From the NCBI RefSeq assembly GCF_051652165.1, contig NZ_JBOFTR010000004.1, positions 310,001-374,000 on the forward strand: DNA of 64,000 bases. The letters are read 5' to 3'. Each line of letters starts with the position of its first letter. Position 1 is the stretch's first letter. The notes below the pieces were generated by a model. It did no database searches and was not told the origin of the DNA. It worked only from the letters and a program-made list of their open reading frames with translations. The position numbers were made by a program, and so were the translations under genes. This DNA comes from Plesiomonas sp051652165 (GTDB taxonomy: Bacteria > Pseudomonadota > Gammaproteobacteria > Enterobacterales > CAMTGL01). Below are positions 8,672 through 16,834 of the stretch, piece after piece.

Positions 8672-10026
8672 TGATTAATCTCTCTTTATTAGATGAACAC
8701 ATTCTGGGTTATCACAGCCCTGATCCCTTAGCATACGCGTTTACAGGAAAGCGTCAGGCACATGTAGGCGCAAGTGGTCGCCCGCTATCTATTGAAGCGA
8801 CCAAAACACAGTTTACACAACTGCTCACTGGCAACGAGAAAGTATCACGCGATCGCTGCTTGTATCTCCACATTCCGTTTTGTCGCGTGCGCTGTACGTT
8901 TTGCTCATTTTTTCAGTATGCCGCCAGTGCCACATTAGTAGCAGAGTACTTTGTTGCATTGAGCGAAGAGCTAAAGCGTAAAGCAGCAATGCCATGGACA
9001 CAAGCACACCCTTTTGCTGCGGTATATATCGGTGGTGGTACACCTACCGATCTTACTGCAGAGCAAATATTTCAGTTAGGAAAACTAATTCATGCGCACT
9101 TTCCATTAACAGAGGATTGTGAAATTACCCTAGAAGGGCGCTTAAACCGTTTTAGTGATGAAAAATACGTTGCCGCGGTTGAAGGTGGTGTAAACCGCTT
9201 CTCATTTGGTGTCCAAAGTTTTGATACTGCTGTGCGCAAACAGGCCAAGCGTTTGGATAACCGTGAAACGTTGCTAAATACACTCAACCATCTCGTCGCA
9301 TTTGATCGCGCACCAGTCATTGTTGACTTAATGTTTGGTCTGCCAGGGCAGGATAGTGAATGCTGGCAACGTGATTTAACCGATTTTTTAGCCAGCGGAG
9401 CACACGGTGTTGACCTGTATCAGCTTATTGAGATGGAAAACACCCCAATGGCACGTCTAGTCAGTGAAAAACGGTTACCACCACCAGCAAATACCCCCGA
9501 AAAATCACGGATGTATGCCAATGGTGTTGCCTTTATGCAACAGCAACAAATCAAGCAGCTCAGTGTTAATCACTGGGCGCGAGATTCACGTGAACGCAGC
9601 CGTTACAACCATCTGGCTAAAACACACGCCGATGTATTACCGGTTGGCGCAGGGGCTGGAGGCTCAATTAACGGGTATGCCCTAATGCAAACCCGTGATT
9701 TAGAAGCCTATCATACAGCCATTGCAGAGAACCAATTCCCATTGGCAATGATGATGGCACCCAATCCGCTGCATAGATTACACAGTGCTATTAAGGCGGG
9801 GTTTGATCGCGGCATGCTGTCAGCCCACGCTCTGAATCAGGCCAGTGAAACTCAGCTATTTGAACATATACAACCTCTACTGGCTGCATGGCAAGATCGT
9901 GGGTTACTAACACTTGATACTTCAACCGCACAACTCACTACTGCAGGCAGTTTTTGGAGTATCAATATGGCTCAGGGAGTGATTGAAGCATTACAAGGCC
10001 AACCTTCTGCAGCACAGGCTGCTTGA
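8671..10026 (+). CDS. hutW: Anaerobic haem-degrading radical SAM enzyme HutW
   Basis: HemN-like radical SAM protein of the ChuW/HutW/HugW group. E. coli ChuW opens the haem ring by an oxygen-independent methyl-transfer reaction, and HutW is expected to do the same. The 4Fe-4S motif CxxxCxxC is at C71, C75 and C78 (HIPFCRVRCTFCSFF). GGGTPTDL and LEGRLNRF are the next conserved radical-SAM blocks. It is 451 residues long. It overlaps hutA by one base, so receptor and enzyme are translationally coupled. HemN itself (coproporphyrinogen dehydrogenase) is the alternative, but the N-terminus and setting fit HutW. Confidence 0.9.
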   Translation: MINLSLLDEHILGYHSPDPLAYAFTGKRQAHVGASGRPLSIEATKTQFTQLLTGNEKVSRDRCLYLHIPFCRVRCTFCSFFQYAASATLVAEYFVALSEELKRKAAMPWTQAHPFAAVYIGGGTPTDLTAEQIFQLGKLIHAHFPLTEDCEITLEGRLNRFSDEKYVAAVEGGVNRFSFGVQSFDTAVRKQAKRLDNRETLLNTLNHLVAFDRAPVIVDLMFGLPGQDSECWQRDLTDFLASGAHGVDLYQLIEMENTPMARLVSEKRLPPPANTPEKSRMYANGVAFMQQQQIKQLSVNHWARDSRERSRYNHLAKTHADVLPVGAGAGGSINGYALMQTRDLEAYHTAIAENQFPLAMMMAPNPLHRLHSAIKAGFDRGMLSAHALNQASETQLFEHIQPLLAAWQDRGLLTLDTSTAQLTTAGSFWSINMAQGVIEALQGQPSAAQAA

Positions 10027-10163
10027 TTGTGAAAATCAAGCGAGATAACGCAAAGCAAAAGAGGCTGTACAAAAAAGAGGACAAAAAATAATGCACGATA
10101 ACCGTAGCAGATAATGGCGATGACTATTAACACATTTAACTGATTATTTTTGATATACAGGGT

Positions 10164-10772
10164 ATGGAATTACCGATGCAATCACTTACGTTAGCGCAAT
10201 CAATAACCAAACAACAAAACCTTGCAACCCAGATTGCTGCACTTTCAGAGCATGAACTGGGTGCATCAACACAAGCATTAGCCAGCCAGTTTTCAGTGAG
10301 TGAACAGCAGTTGGTCGCGGCACTTCCTGCAGGCATGGCAACATGGGTATTCGCTGAACATGCGCAAACATTACTAGAGTCACTCACTGAATGGGGGGCA
10401 CTGACCACCATTATTGAGTCTGAAGGCAGCATTTTTGAGTTTAAAGGTGCGTTTCCGGCTGGAAAACCGGCACACGGCTATTTCAACTTATATACCAAAA
10501 GTGCCGAAGGTTTACATGGCCATCTCAAACTTGATCAGGTTTCGCACATTGCCCTGTTGGAAAAGCCATTTATGGGTAAAGAGAGCTATAGCCTGCTGTT
10601 TTTTGCTCAATCAGGCCGTTGTATTTTTAAAGTGTATCTGGGGCGCGATAGCAAACGCCAGTTGTTCCCTGAACAAATTAGCCGCTTTAACCAATTACGA
10701 GAGCAATATGCAGCCAGTGCATATGCAATAAGTGAAGTGGCCCCTATATTAGCATCAGAACGAGCCGAGTAG
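10164..10772 (+). CDS. hutX: Haem-utilisation protein HutX
   Basis: Cytoplasmic haem carrier of the ChuX/HutX family, which passes haem on to the degrading enzyme. It is 202 residues. The conserved region around 95-165 (GSIFEFKGAFPAGKPAHGYFNL...HLKLDQVSHIALLEKPFMGKESYSL.FF...G.CIFKVYLGRDSKR) covers the usual beta-rich domain. The start at 10164 has AGGG too close; the ATG at 10176 (MQSLTLAQ) is a good alternative 13 nt from it. It follows hutW after 137 nt, so it may have its own promoter. Confidence 0.88.
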   Translation: MELPMQSLTLAQSITKQQNLATQIAALSEHELGASTQALASQFSVSEQQLVAALPAGMATWVFAEHAQTLLESLTEWGALTTIIESEGSIFEFKGAFPAGKPAHGYFNLYTKSAEGLHGHLKLDQVSHIALLEKPFMGKESYSLLFFAQSGRCIFKVYLGRDSKRQLFPEQISRFNQLREQYAASAYAISEVAPILASERAE

Positions 10773-10946
10773 TCAGCTATTACAGCCATGAAATAGCAGA
10801 GTCACTGTAGCGACTACGGTAACAATATCGATCACCACCTCACCATGCGGGTTTCGTACAGTATAGTGCGCCACGGGTGGGATATTACCATGAGTAAATT
10901 GCGTAGGAAAAATCATCCTACAGCATAAAAAAGGAAAAAAATCATC

Positions 10947-11504
10947 ATGAGTACTGAACGTCAAGAGCGCCTACAAAACCGTCTAGAACCTGAAATTCAG
11001 GCTTTCCGTCAGCAGTGTAAAACCCTGATCCTTGCCACAGTAGACAGTACTGGTATGCCAAATGTCAGCTATGCCCCGTTTGTGCAATTAGCCGATGGTT
11101 ATTACGTGCTGATCTCTGAAATTGCCCGGCATGCACGTAATTTACAGCAAGTACCTCGGACATCTTTAATGATGATTCAAGATGAAGCAAGCAGCCGTAT
11201 TTTGTTTGCTCGCCAACGCCTAACGTTTGATGCAAAAGCAGAAATTGTGACACGTGATAACAACGCATGGAAACCGGCTATTGATGCCTTAGCACAGCGT
11301 CATGGTGATATTGTCGATAATCTGTCAAATATGGCCGATTTTATTCTGTTCCGTTTAGTGCCAGAACAAGGCCTATATGTTAAAGGGTTTGGCCAGGCAT
11401 TTCAGGTCAGCAGTGATGACTTGATTGATATGGTGCACCTGAAAGAGGGGCATAAATCACTGTCAGGCGAAGAGATTACCGCAGATAACGCCCCAGCAGT
11501 ATAA
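10947..11504 (+). CDS. hutZ: Haem-degrading/utilisation protein HutZ
   Basis: Member of the pyridoxamine-5-phosphate oxidase-like split-barrel fold group, HutZ/HugZ branch, which in Vibrio and Plesiomonas is needed to use haem as an iron source and can degrade haem oxidatively. It is 185 residues. The first half (FRQQCKTLILATVDSTGMPNVSYAPFV...YYVLISEIARHARNL) is the flavin-like barrel, and the C-terminus carries GLYVKGFGQAFQV followed by a HLKEGH sequence whose His is in the position of the haem ligand in HutZ. It is the last gene of the hutAWXZ set. Confidence 0.88.
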   Translation: MSTERQERLQNRLEPEIQAFRQQCKTLILATVDSTGMPNVSYAPFVQLADGYYVLISEIARHARNLQQVPRTSLMMIQDEASSRILFARQRLTFDAKAEIVTRDNNAWKPAIDALAQRHGDIVDNLSNMADFILFRLVPEQGLYVKGFGQAFQVSSDDLIDMVHLKEGHKSLSGEEITADNAPAV

Positions 11505-11647
11505 ATAAAGCGTCTGTTATCAATTACAAACAAATATGAATGCACCCCAGTGTGTGTATAGTTGAGTACGTATTTGAATTTGTTGGCTCTGTTTAGTTTA
11601 AGCGTAGAGCTGACTTTACGAGTTATTTATGTCTTAGTATGAATGAC

Positions 11648-11674
11648 AAAAAGCAGACAATTGTCTGCTTTTTT
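11648..11674. terminator. Bidirectional terminator between hutZ and cspD
   Basis: A perfect palindrome (AGCAGAC-AATT-GTCTGCT) flanked by AAAAA on the left and TTTTTT on the right, so it can end transcription from both convergent genes. It lies 144 nt after hutZ and 47 nt after the cspD stop. Confidence 0.85.
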
Positions 11675-11720
11675 ACTGTAGATGCTGACATATACAATCA
11701 GCATAAATAATGCATCAGCG

Positions 11721-11945
11721 TCAACTGAGCTCTGCTTCTAGCACAGGAACAACGATGCAGGTCGCATGGCAACCCTTAGGCCCTCGATGCATTTCAAACT
11801 GCACCTCTTGCCCCGCTTTTAGCGTGCGATAACCTTCCATTTGAATCATGGAGTAGTGTGCAAAAATATCATCACCGCCGACAACCGGACAAATAAACCC
11901 AAATCCTTTGGCATTGTTGAACCACTTAACAGTACCCGTTTCCAT
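11721..11945 (-). CDS. cspD: Cold-shock-like protein CspD
   Basis: Small single-domain nucleic-acid-binding protein, 74 residues. Both RNA-binding motifs are visible (KGFGFI at 13-18 and DIFAHYS at about 26-32). In E. coli CspD is a stationary-phase inhibitor of DNA replication and is located next to clpS, as here, divergent from clpS. Its C-terminal tail after about residue 66 is longer than in CspA and fits CspD. Confidence 0.85.
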   Translation of the reverse strand: METGTVKWFNNAKGFGFICPVVGGDDIFAHYSMIQMEGYRTLKAGQEVQFEMHRGPKGCHATCIVVPVLEAELS

Positions 11946-12199
11946 ACCTCTACATCCCTCGAGTGATACTTTATTTGATAGTACAAACTGTATTTGCGCG
12001 CTCGCGCTCGAATTTACGACCTAATCACTCAACTTTTATACTGATTGGTCGAAATATAAACACAGCTTGTTGATACACTCTAGTAGAATTGGGAGTAACG
12101 TCAAGGCGACGAAGGTCGTGTTGACGGGTTGTTCACTAAAACGTCATTGAAATTAACATTTCATTCGCATCTACTGAATGTAAAGACTACGATAGAGTT

Positions 12200-12517
12200 A
12201 TGAGTAATTTAGATTGGCTAGGAATAGATGAACTCATCAGAGATGAAGAGAAAACGACGGTTAAGCCGCCGTCTATGTATAAGGTAATACTAAATAATGA
12301 TGATTACACACCAATGGATTTTGTCATTGAAGTGTTAGCCACATTTTTTAGTCTTGATATTGAAAAAGCAACACAAGTTATGCTAACCGTACACTATCAG
12401 GGTAAAGCAACCTGTGGCATTTTTACCGCTGAAGTTGCCGAAACAAAAGTAGCGCAAGTCAATCAGTATGCGCGTGAGCACGAACATCCATTGCTCTGTT
12501 CAATGGAAAAAGCCTGA
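12200..12517 (+). CDS. clpS: ClpS adaptor of the ClpAP protease
   Basis: N-recognin that binds proteins with N-end-rule residues and delivers them to ClpA. It is 105 residues. The binding-pocket sequence LNNDDYTPMDFVIEVL (about 31-46) and VHYQGKA are intact. An unstructured N-terminal tail of about 25 residues precedes the domain. The clpA start follows after 45 nt, consistent with joint expression. The transferases bpt and aat that make the N-end tags are encoded a few kilobases away, so the whole pathway is in this window. Confidence 0.95.
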   Translation: MSNLDWLGIDELIRDEEKTTVKPPSMYKVILNNDDYTPMDFVIEVLATFFSLDIEKATQVMLTVHYQGKATCGIFTAEVAETKVAQVNQYAREHEHPLLCSMEKA

Positions 12518-12562
12518 TAGCGTTGTACGGGCTTTGCTTTCAGCTTCTAAGGGGAGGTGCCT

Positions 12563-14869
12563 ATGCTCAATAAAGAACTTGAATTAAGTTTGAACCTAGC
12601 GTTTGCCAAAGCTCGTGAGCTGCGGCATGAGTTCATGACAGTCGAGCACTTGCTGCTTGCACTGACTGACAATGGTTCAGCGCGTGAGGCATTGGAAGCC
12701 TGCTCCGTTAATCTGGACATGCTACGGAATGATCTAACCATTTTTATCGAACAAACCACACCACTGATTGCCACCGAAGAGAGTGAGCGTGAAACACAAC
12801 CTACGCTCAGTTTTCAGCGTGTACTGCAGCGTGCAGTTTTTCATGTGCAATCCTCTGGCCGCAGTGAAGTTACTGGTGCAAATGTCTTGGTCGCTATTTT
12901 TAGTGAGCAAGAATCACAAGCCGCTTATTTATTGAAAAAGTATGATGTCAGCCGTCTTGACGTGGTGAATTTCATCTCACACGGTGTGCGTAAAGACAGC
13001 CCTGATACCAGTGCTTCACAAACTTCTAACCAAAACCAGAATGCCTCTTCTGCAAACAACAGTAACGAAGAGGGTGACGAGCGTTTAGAGAACTTCGCTA
13101 CCAATCTTAACCAACTGGCGCGTGTGGGCGGTATTGATCCACTTATTGGCCGCGAACACGAACTTGAGCGTACGGTACAAGTGCTCTGTCGCCGCCGTAA
13201 AAATAACCCACTGCTGGTGGGGGAAGCCGGTGTCGGTAAAACGGCTATTGCAGAAGGTCTGGCATGGCGCATAGTGCAAGGGGATGTCCCTGAAATTATG
13301 CTTAACTGCGTTATTTACTCGTTGGATATCGGTTCACTACTGGCGGGTACCAAATACCGTGGTGATTTTGAAAAACGCTTTAAAACTATCTTGCGTCAGC
13401 TTGAGCGTGAAGAGAATTCGATTCTGTTTATCGATGAAATTCACACCATTATTGGTGCGGGCGCTGCATCCGGTGGGCAAGTTGATGCGGCAAACCTAAT
13501 TAAACCACTGCTTTCAGGTGGAAAAATTCGGGTTATGGGCTCAACTACCTACCAAGAGTTTTCCAACATTTTTGAAAAAGATCGTGCATTGGCGCGTCGC
13601 TTCCAAAAAATTGATGTTATTGAGCCATCAGTAGACGAAACAACCAAAATTCTGATGGGATTAAAACCAAAATACGAAGCACACCACGATGTTCGTTATA
13701 CCAACAAAGCTATTCGTGCTGCAGTTGAGTTGTCAGCAAAATACATTAATGAGCGTCATTTACCCGATAAAGCCATTGATGTGATAGATGAAGCGGGTGC
13801 TCGTTGCCGTTTAGCACCATTAAGCAAACGTAAGAAAACCGTCAATGTCAGTGATATTGAGTCAATTGTTGCACGGATTGCCCGTATCCCTGAAAAATCG
13901 GTCTCCTCCAGCGATCGAGATGTGCTGCGTTCACTCGATGACAAGCTAAAAATGCTGGTATTTGGTCAGGATAAAGCCATTTCAGTCCTCACCGAAGCCA
14001 TCAAAATGAGCCGTGCAGGTCTTTCACAAGACAATAAACCGGTGGGTTCATTCCTGTTTGCCGGCCCAACCGGTGTAGGTAAAACCGAAGTTACTGTGCA
14101 ACTAGCCCGCGCTATGGGCATTGAGCTGTTGCGTTTTGACATGTCAGAGTACATGGAAAGACACACCGTTAGCCGCTTAATTGGTGCGCCACCGGGCTAT
14201 GTGGGTTTTGATCAGGGGGGCTTGCTAACCGATGCTGTCATTAAGCACCCGCACTCTGTGGTACTGCTTGATGAAATTGAAAAAGCACACCCTGATGTAT
14301 TCAATCTGTTGTTACAGGTCATGGATAACGGCACGTTGACCGACAACAACGGGCGTAAGGCTGATTTCCGTAATGTCGTGCTGGTGATGACTACTAACGC
14401 AGGCGTTCAAGAAACCCAACGTAAATCTATTGGTTTTAAACAACAAGATAACAGCACCGATGCACTGGGTGAGATTAAAAAAGTGTTTTCACCAGAGTTT
14501 CGTAACCGGTTAGATAATATCATTTGGTTTAATCATTTAACGCCGGAAATTATTCATCAAGTGGTTGATAAATTTATCGTGCAGTTACAAGCACAGCTTG
14601 ATGCGAAAGGGGTATCGATGGAAGTAAGTGCCCAAGCCCGTGATTGGCTGGCAGAAAAAGGTTATGACCAAGCGATGGGGGCACGGCCAATGACTCGTAT
14701 TATCCAAGATAATTTGAAAAAACCGTTAGCGAATGAGTTGCTGTTTGGTTCTTTAACACACGGTGGTGTAGTGAAAGTGGATGTCAGTCTTGTTGCAAAT
14801 GAGCTTACTTATACATTCAGTAGTGCACATGCTCGTAAAGATAAAGAAGAAGAGAGCACATTACACTGA
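12563..14869 (+). CDS. clpA: ATP-dependent Clp protease ATPase subunit ClpA
   Basis: AAA+ unfoldase that feeds proteins to ClpP. It is 768 residues: N-terminal ClpS/substrate-binding repeats (1-145), acidic linker, first AAA module with Walker A GEAGVGKTA, second with GPTGVGKTE and Walker B LLLDEIEKAH-type sequence. Start is the ATG at 12563, which has a strong GGGGAGG site 6 nt upstream; a GTG two codons earlier is not preferred. The sequence follows E. coli ClpA almost throughout. No clpP is present in the window. Confidence 0.97.
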   Translation: MLNKELELSLNLAFAKARELRHEFMTVEHLLLALTDNGSAREALEACSVNLDMLRNDLTIFIEQTTPLIATEESERETQPTLSFQRVLQRAVFHVQSSGRSEVTGANVLVAIFSEQESQAAYLLKKYDVSRLDVVNFISHGVRKDSPDTSASQTSNQNQNASSANNSNEEGDERLENFATNLNQLARVGGIDPLIGREHELERTVQVLCRRRKNNPLLVGEAGVGKTAIAEGLAWRIVQGDVPEIMLNCVIYSLDIGSLLAGTKYRGDFEKRFKTILRQLEREENSILFIDEIHTIIGAGAASGGQVDAANLIKPLLSGGKIRVMGSTTYQEFSNIFEKDRALARRFQKIDVIEPSVDETTKILMGLKPKYEAHHDVRYTNKAIRAAVELSAKYINERHLPDKAIDVIDEAGARCRLAPLSKRKKTVNVSDIESIVARIARIPEKSVSSSDRDVLRSLDDKLKMLVFGQDKAISVLTEAIKMSRAGLSQDNKPVGSFLFAGPTGVGKTEVTVQLARAMGIELLRFDMSEYMERHTVSRLIGAPPGYVGFDQGGLLTDAVIKHPHSVVLLDEIEKAHPDVFNLLLQVMDNGTLTDNNGRKADFRNVVLVMTTNAGVQETQRKSIGFKQQDNSTDALGEIKKVFSPEFRNRLDNIIWFNHLTPEIIHQVVDKFIVQLQAQLDAKGVSMEVSAQARDWLAEKGYDQAMGARPMTRIIQDNLKKPLANELLFGSLTHGGVVKVDVSLVANELTYTFSSAHARKDKEEESTLH

Positions 14870-14893
14870 TTGGAATATCATTCATGCTCTCTT

Positions 14894-14925
14894 GCCGTCA
14901 GCAAAAAAGCTGGCGGCTTATTTTA
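14894..14925 (+). terminator. First terminator of clpA
   Basis: A 9-bp stem with one G-U pair (GCCGTCAGC/GCTGGCGGC, A6 loop) at 14894-14917 followed by TTATTTTAG, 25 nt after the clpA stop. Confidence 0.65.
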
Positions 14926-14950
14926 GTATTATGTTATCACGCTAAAAAAG

Positions 14951-14983
14951 AAAAACCCGGATACTTAGGTCCGGGTTTTTTTT
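14951..14983. terminator. Bidirectional terminator between clpA and infA
   Basis: Stem AAAAACCCGGA/TCCGGGTTTTT with an 8-nt loop, running into T8 on the plus strand and A5 on the other side. It ends infA 11 nt after its stop and backs up the first clpA terminator. Confidence 0.85.
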
Positions 14984-14993
14984 ATCACCGCAA

Positions 14994-15212
14994 TTAGCGA
15001 CTACGGAACACGATACGGCCTTTACTGAGATCGTACGGTGTCATTTCTACAGTCACTTTATCGCCAGTCAGAATACGAATGTAGTTTTTACGCATTTTAC
15101 CAGAGATATGAGCAGTCACAACGTGACCGTTTTCCAGTTCTACACGGAACATGGTGTTTGGCAGCGTGTCTAGCACTGTGCCTTGCATTTCAATGCTGTC
15201 TTCTTTAGACAT
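14994..15212 (-). CDS. infA: Translation initiation factor IF-1
   Basis: 72-residue S1-like OB-fold protein that binds the ribosomal A site during initiation. The protein MSKEDSIEMQGTV...KGRIVFRSR is almost identical to the E. coli protein. The frame remains open upstream to 15296, but the ATG at 15212 gives the exact family N-terminus. It follows bpt and aat on the same strand, with 99 nt between bpt and infA. Confidence 0.97.
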   Translation of the reverse strand: MSKEDSIEMQGTVLDTLPNTMFRVELENGHVVTAHISGKMRKNYIRILTGDKVTVEMTPYDLSKGRIVFRSR

Positions 15213-15311
15213 TGATTCCTCGTTAAGGCTTACAACCTGAATAATAACCGGCAGATAATGCCGAAAAACGTTGGTAGTGTAAAGGCAACATGGCATAAAG
15301 CAGGTTAAAAC

Positions 15312-16040
15312 TCAGCATTTATCAATCCATTGCCAACCTGTCGGTGTTAACTCTTGTGCTGGGCGAAATCGTTTTTTATAAGACATCGCCTTACATGCAT
15401 CAACCTGATAACCGGGATAGACCCAGCGTTTCCCAATTTGTCGTGCCCATTCAAGCTGTTTTACCAGCATAGCAACACCGGGAGAGTGCTGGCTAAATCC
15501 AGGATCAAAAAATGTATAACAAGCACTTAGAGAGTCGGGTAGAACATCTGTTACCGCAACTGCAATGAGCTGACTACCCTGATACATACAAAGATAGGCC
15601 ACGCTTAACCAGTGACACTGAGTAAAAGATTCAAACTGCGCTTTATTCGGTGGATACATACTGCCACTGGCATGCCGAGCATTAATATACTTGGCATAAA
15701 GAGTAAAAAACTCAGGTGGTAGTTTATCACAAATCTGCCATGACACGGCATGCCAATGTTGCAATGCCCGTTTTTGTGAGCGGCTAGGTTGAAATTCAAC
15801 CACTGAAATACGTAATTGTTTACAAGCATGGCATACGGGGCAGTGTGGTTTATAAATGGCATCACCATTTCGACGAAAGCCGTGTGCCAAAAGTTGTGAG
15901 TATCCCTCAGTGGTGTGCCACTCAGTGCCAGAAACAACCCCTATCTGTTCAGATTGCTCAGGCAAATAGCTGCATGTGCTTGGCGGTGTTAGCCAGAGCT
16001 GGATCTGTTTTTGCTGTGTACTTTGATAATCTGATGACAT
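15312..16040 (-). CDS. bpt: Aspartate/glutamate leucyltransferase (arginyltransferase homologue)
   Basis: Bacterial ATE1 homologue that attaches leucine from Leu-tRNA to N-terminal Asp or Glu, making ClpS/ClpAP substrates. It is 242 residues. The Cys-rich N-terminal motif CPVCHACKQLR (about 48-58) is conserved, and the C-terminal half has SACYTFFDP and WVYPGYQV-ACKAMSYKKRF, typical of the family. E. coli lacks this gene; Vibrio and related bacteria have it next to aat, as here, with 2 nt between the genes. Confidence 0.92.
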   Translation of the reverse strand: MSSDYQSTQQKQIQLWLTPPSTCSYLPEQSEQIGVVSGTEWHTTEGYSQLLAHGFRRNGDAIYKPHCPVCHACKQLRISVVEFQPSRSQKRALQHWHAVSWQICDKLPPEFFTLYAKYINARHASGSMYPPNKAQFESFTQCHWLSVAYLCMYQGSQLIAVAVTDVLPDSLSACYTFFDPGFSQHSPGVAMLVKQLEWARQIGKRWVYPGYQVDACKAMSYKKRFRPAQELTPTGWQWIDKC

Positions 16041-16042
16041 AA

Positions 16043-16804
16043 TTATTCATTGCAGGTTTGAATACTGTGCGCAACAGCAGCATAGGTATTATTGCACAAT
16101 GGTATATGTGGATAATCAAGCTGCCGTGCACGCCAAAAACCTTGCGATAACATAGCATGTTGGTATGTGTGTAATTGCTGTAAAAATTCGGACCGAGGTA
16201 AAGTCTGAGCACCCAATGAGGCTAAATGCGGATTCATCACCTGACAATCAATCAGTTTTCCCTGTGCTTGCTGAAAATGGTGATTAAATACCAGCAATGC
16301 AGTTTTTGAAGCATTAGGTTGCAGTGAAAACATAGATTCACCACAAAATAGCTGACCCATGGCAATGCCATACAAACCGCCGACTAAATTATCACCCTGC
16401 CAAACTTCCACAGAATGGGCAATGCCTTGTTGATGCAAGCAGATATAAGCCTGACAAATATCAGCAGAGATCCATGTATTTCCCTGCCGAACAGCCGCAC
16501 ACTGTTCGATTACTGCAGAAAATGCCTGATTCAGCGTAATTTTGTACGGCGTTTTAGCCAGCCATTTCCGCATGCTGCGGTTAGGGTGCAGCGTAGCAGG
16601 AACAAACACCGCCCTTAGGTTCGGAGACCACCAGAGGATTGGTTCTTGATCGCTAAACCAGGGGAATATCCCCTGTTGATAGGCGGCCAACAGGCGTGCA
16701 GGCCGCAGATCTCCCCCATACGCAAGCAGACCATCTGGATCTGTCAATGCAAGTTCGGGGGAAGGAAAACACGTATCTGTAAGAGAGAGTTGAGTTAATC
16801 GCAT
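16043..16804 (-). CDS. aat: Leucyl/phenylalanyl-tRNA--protein transferase
   Basis: Adds Leu or Phe to N-terminal Lys or Arg of proteins, marking them for ClpS/ClpAP. It is 253 residues, slightly longer than E. coli Aat. Family blocks are FPSPELALTDPDGLLAYGGDL, YQQGIFPWFSDQEPILWWSP, and VEVWQ-.LVGGLYG.A.G..F.GESMFS. It lies directly upstream of bpt and downstream of cydC on the same strand, so the two N-end-tagging enzymes are co-transcribed. Confidence 0.95.
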   Translation of the reverse strand: MRLTQLSLTDTCFPSPELALTDPDGLLAYGGDLRPARLLAAYQQGIFPWFSDQEPILWWSPNLRAVFVPATLHPNRSMRKWLAKTPYKITLNQAFSAVIEQCAAVRQGNTWISADICQAYICLHQQGIAHSVEVWQGDNLVGGLYGIAMGQLFCGESMFSLQPNASKTALLVFNHHFQQAQGKLIDCQVMNPHLASLGAQTLPRSEFLQQLHTYQHAMLSQGFWRARQLDYPHIPLCNNTYAAVAHSIQTCNE

Positions 16805-16834
16805 TACAGATAATTACCCTCTTTGAAAACAGGC

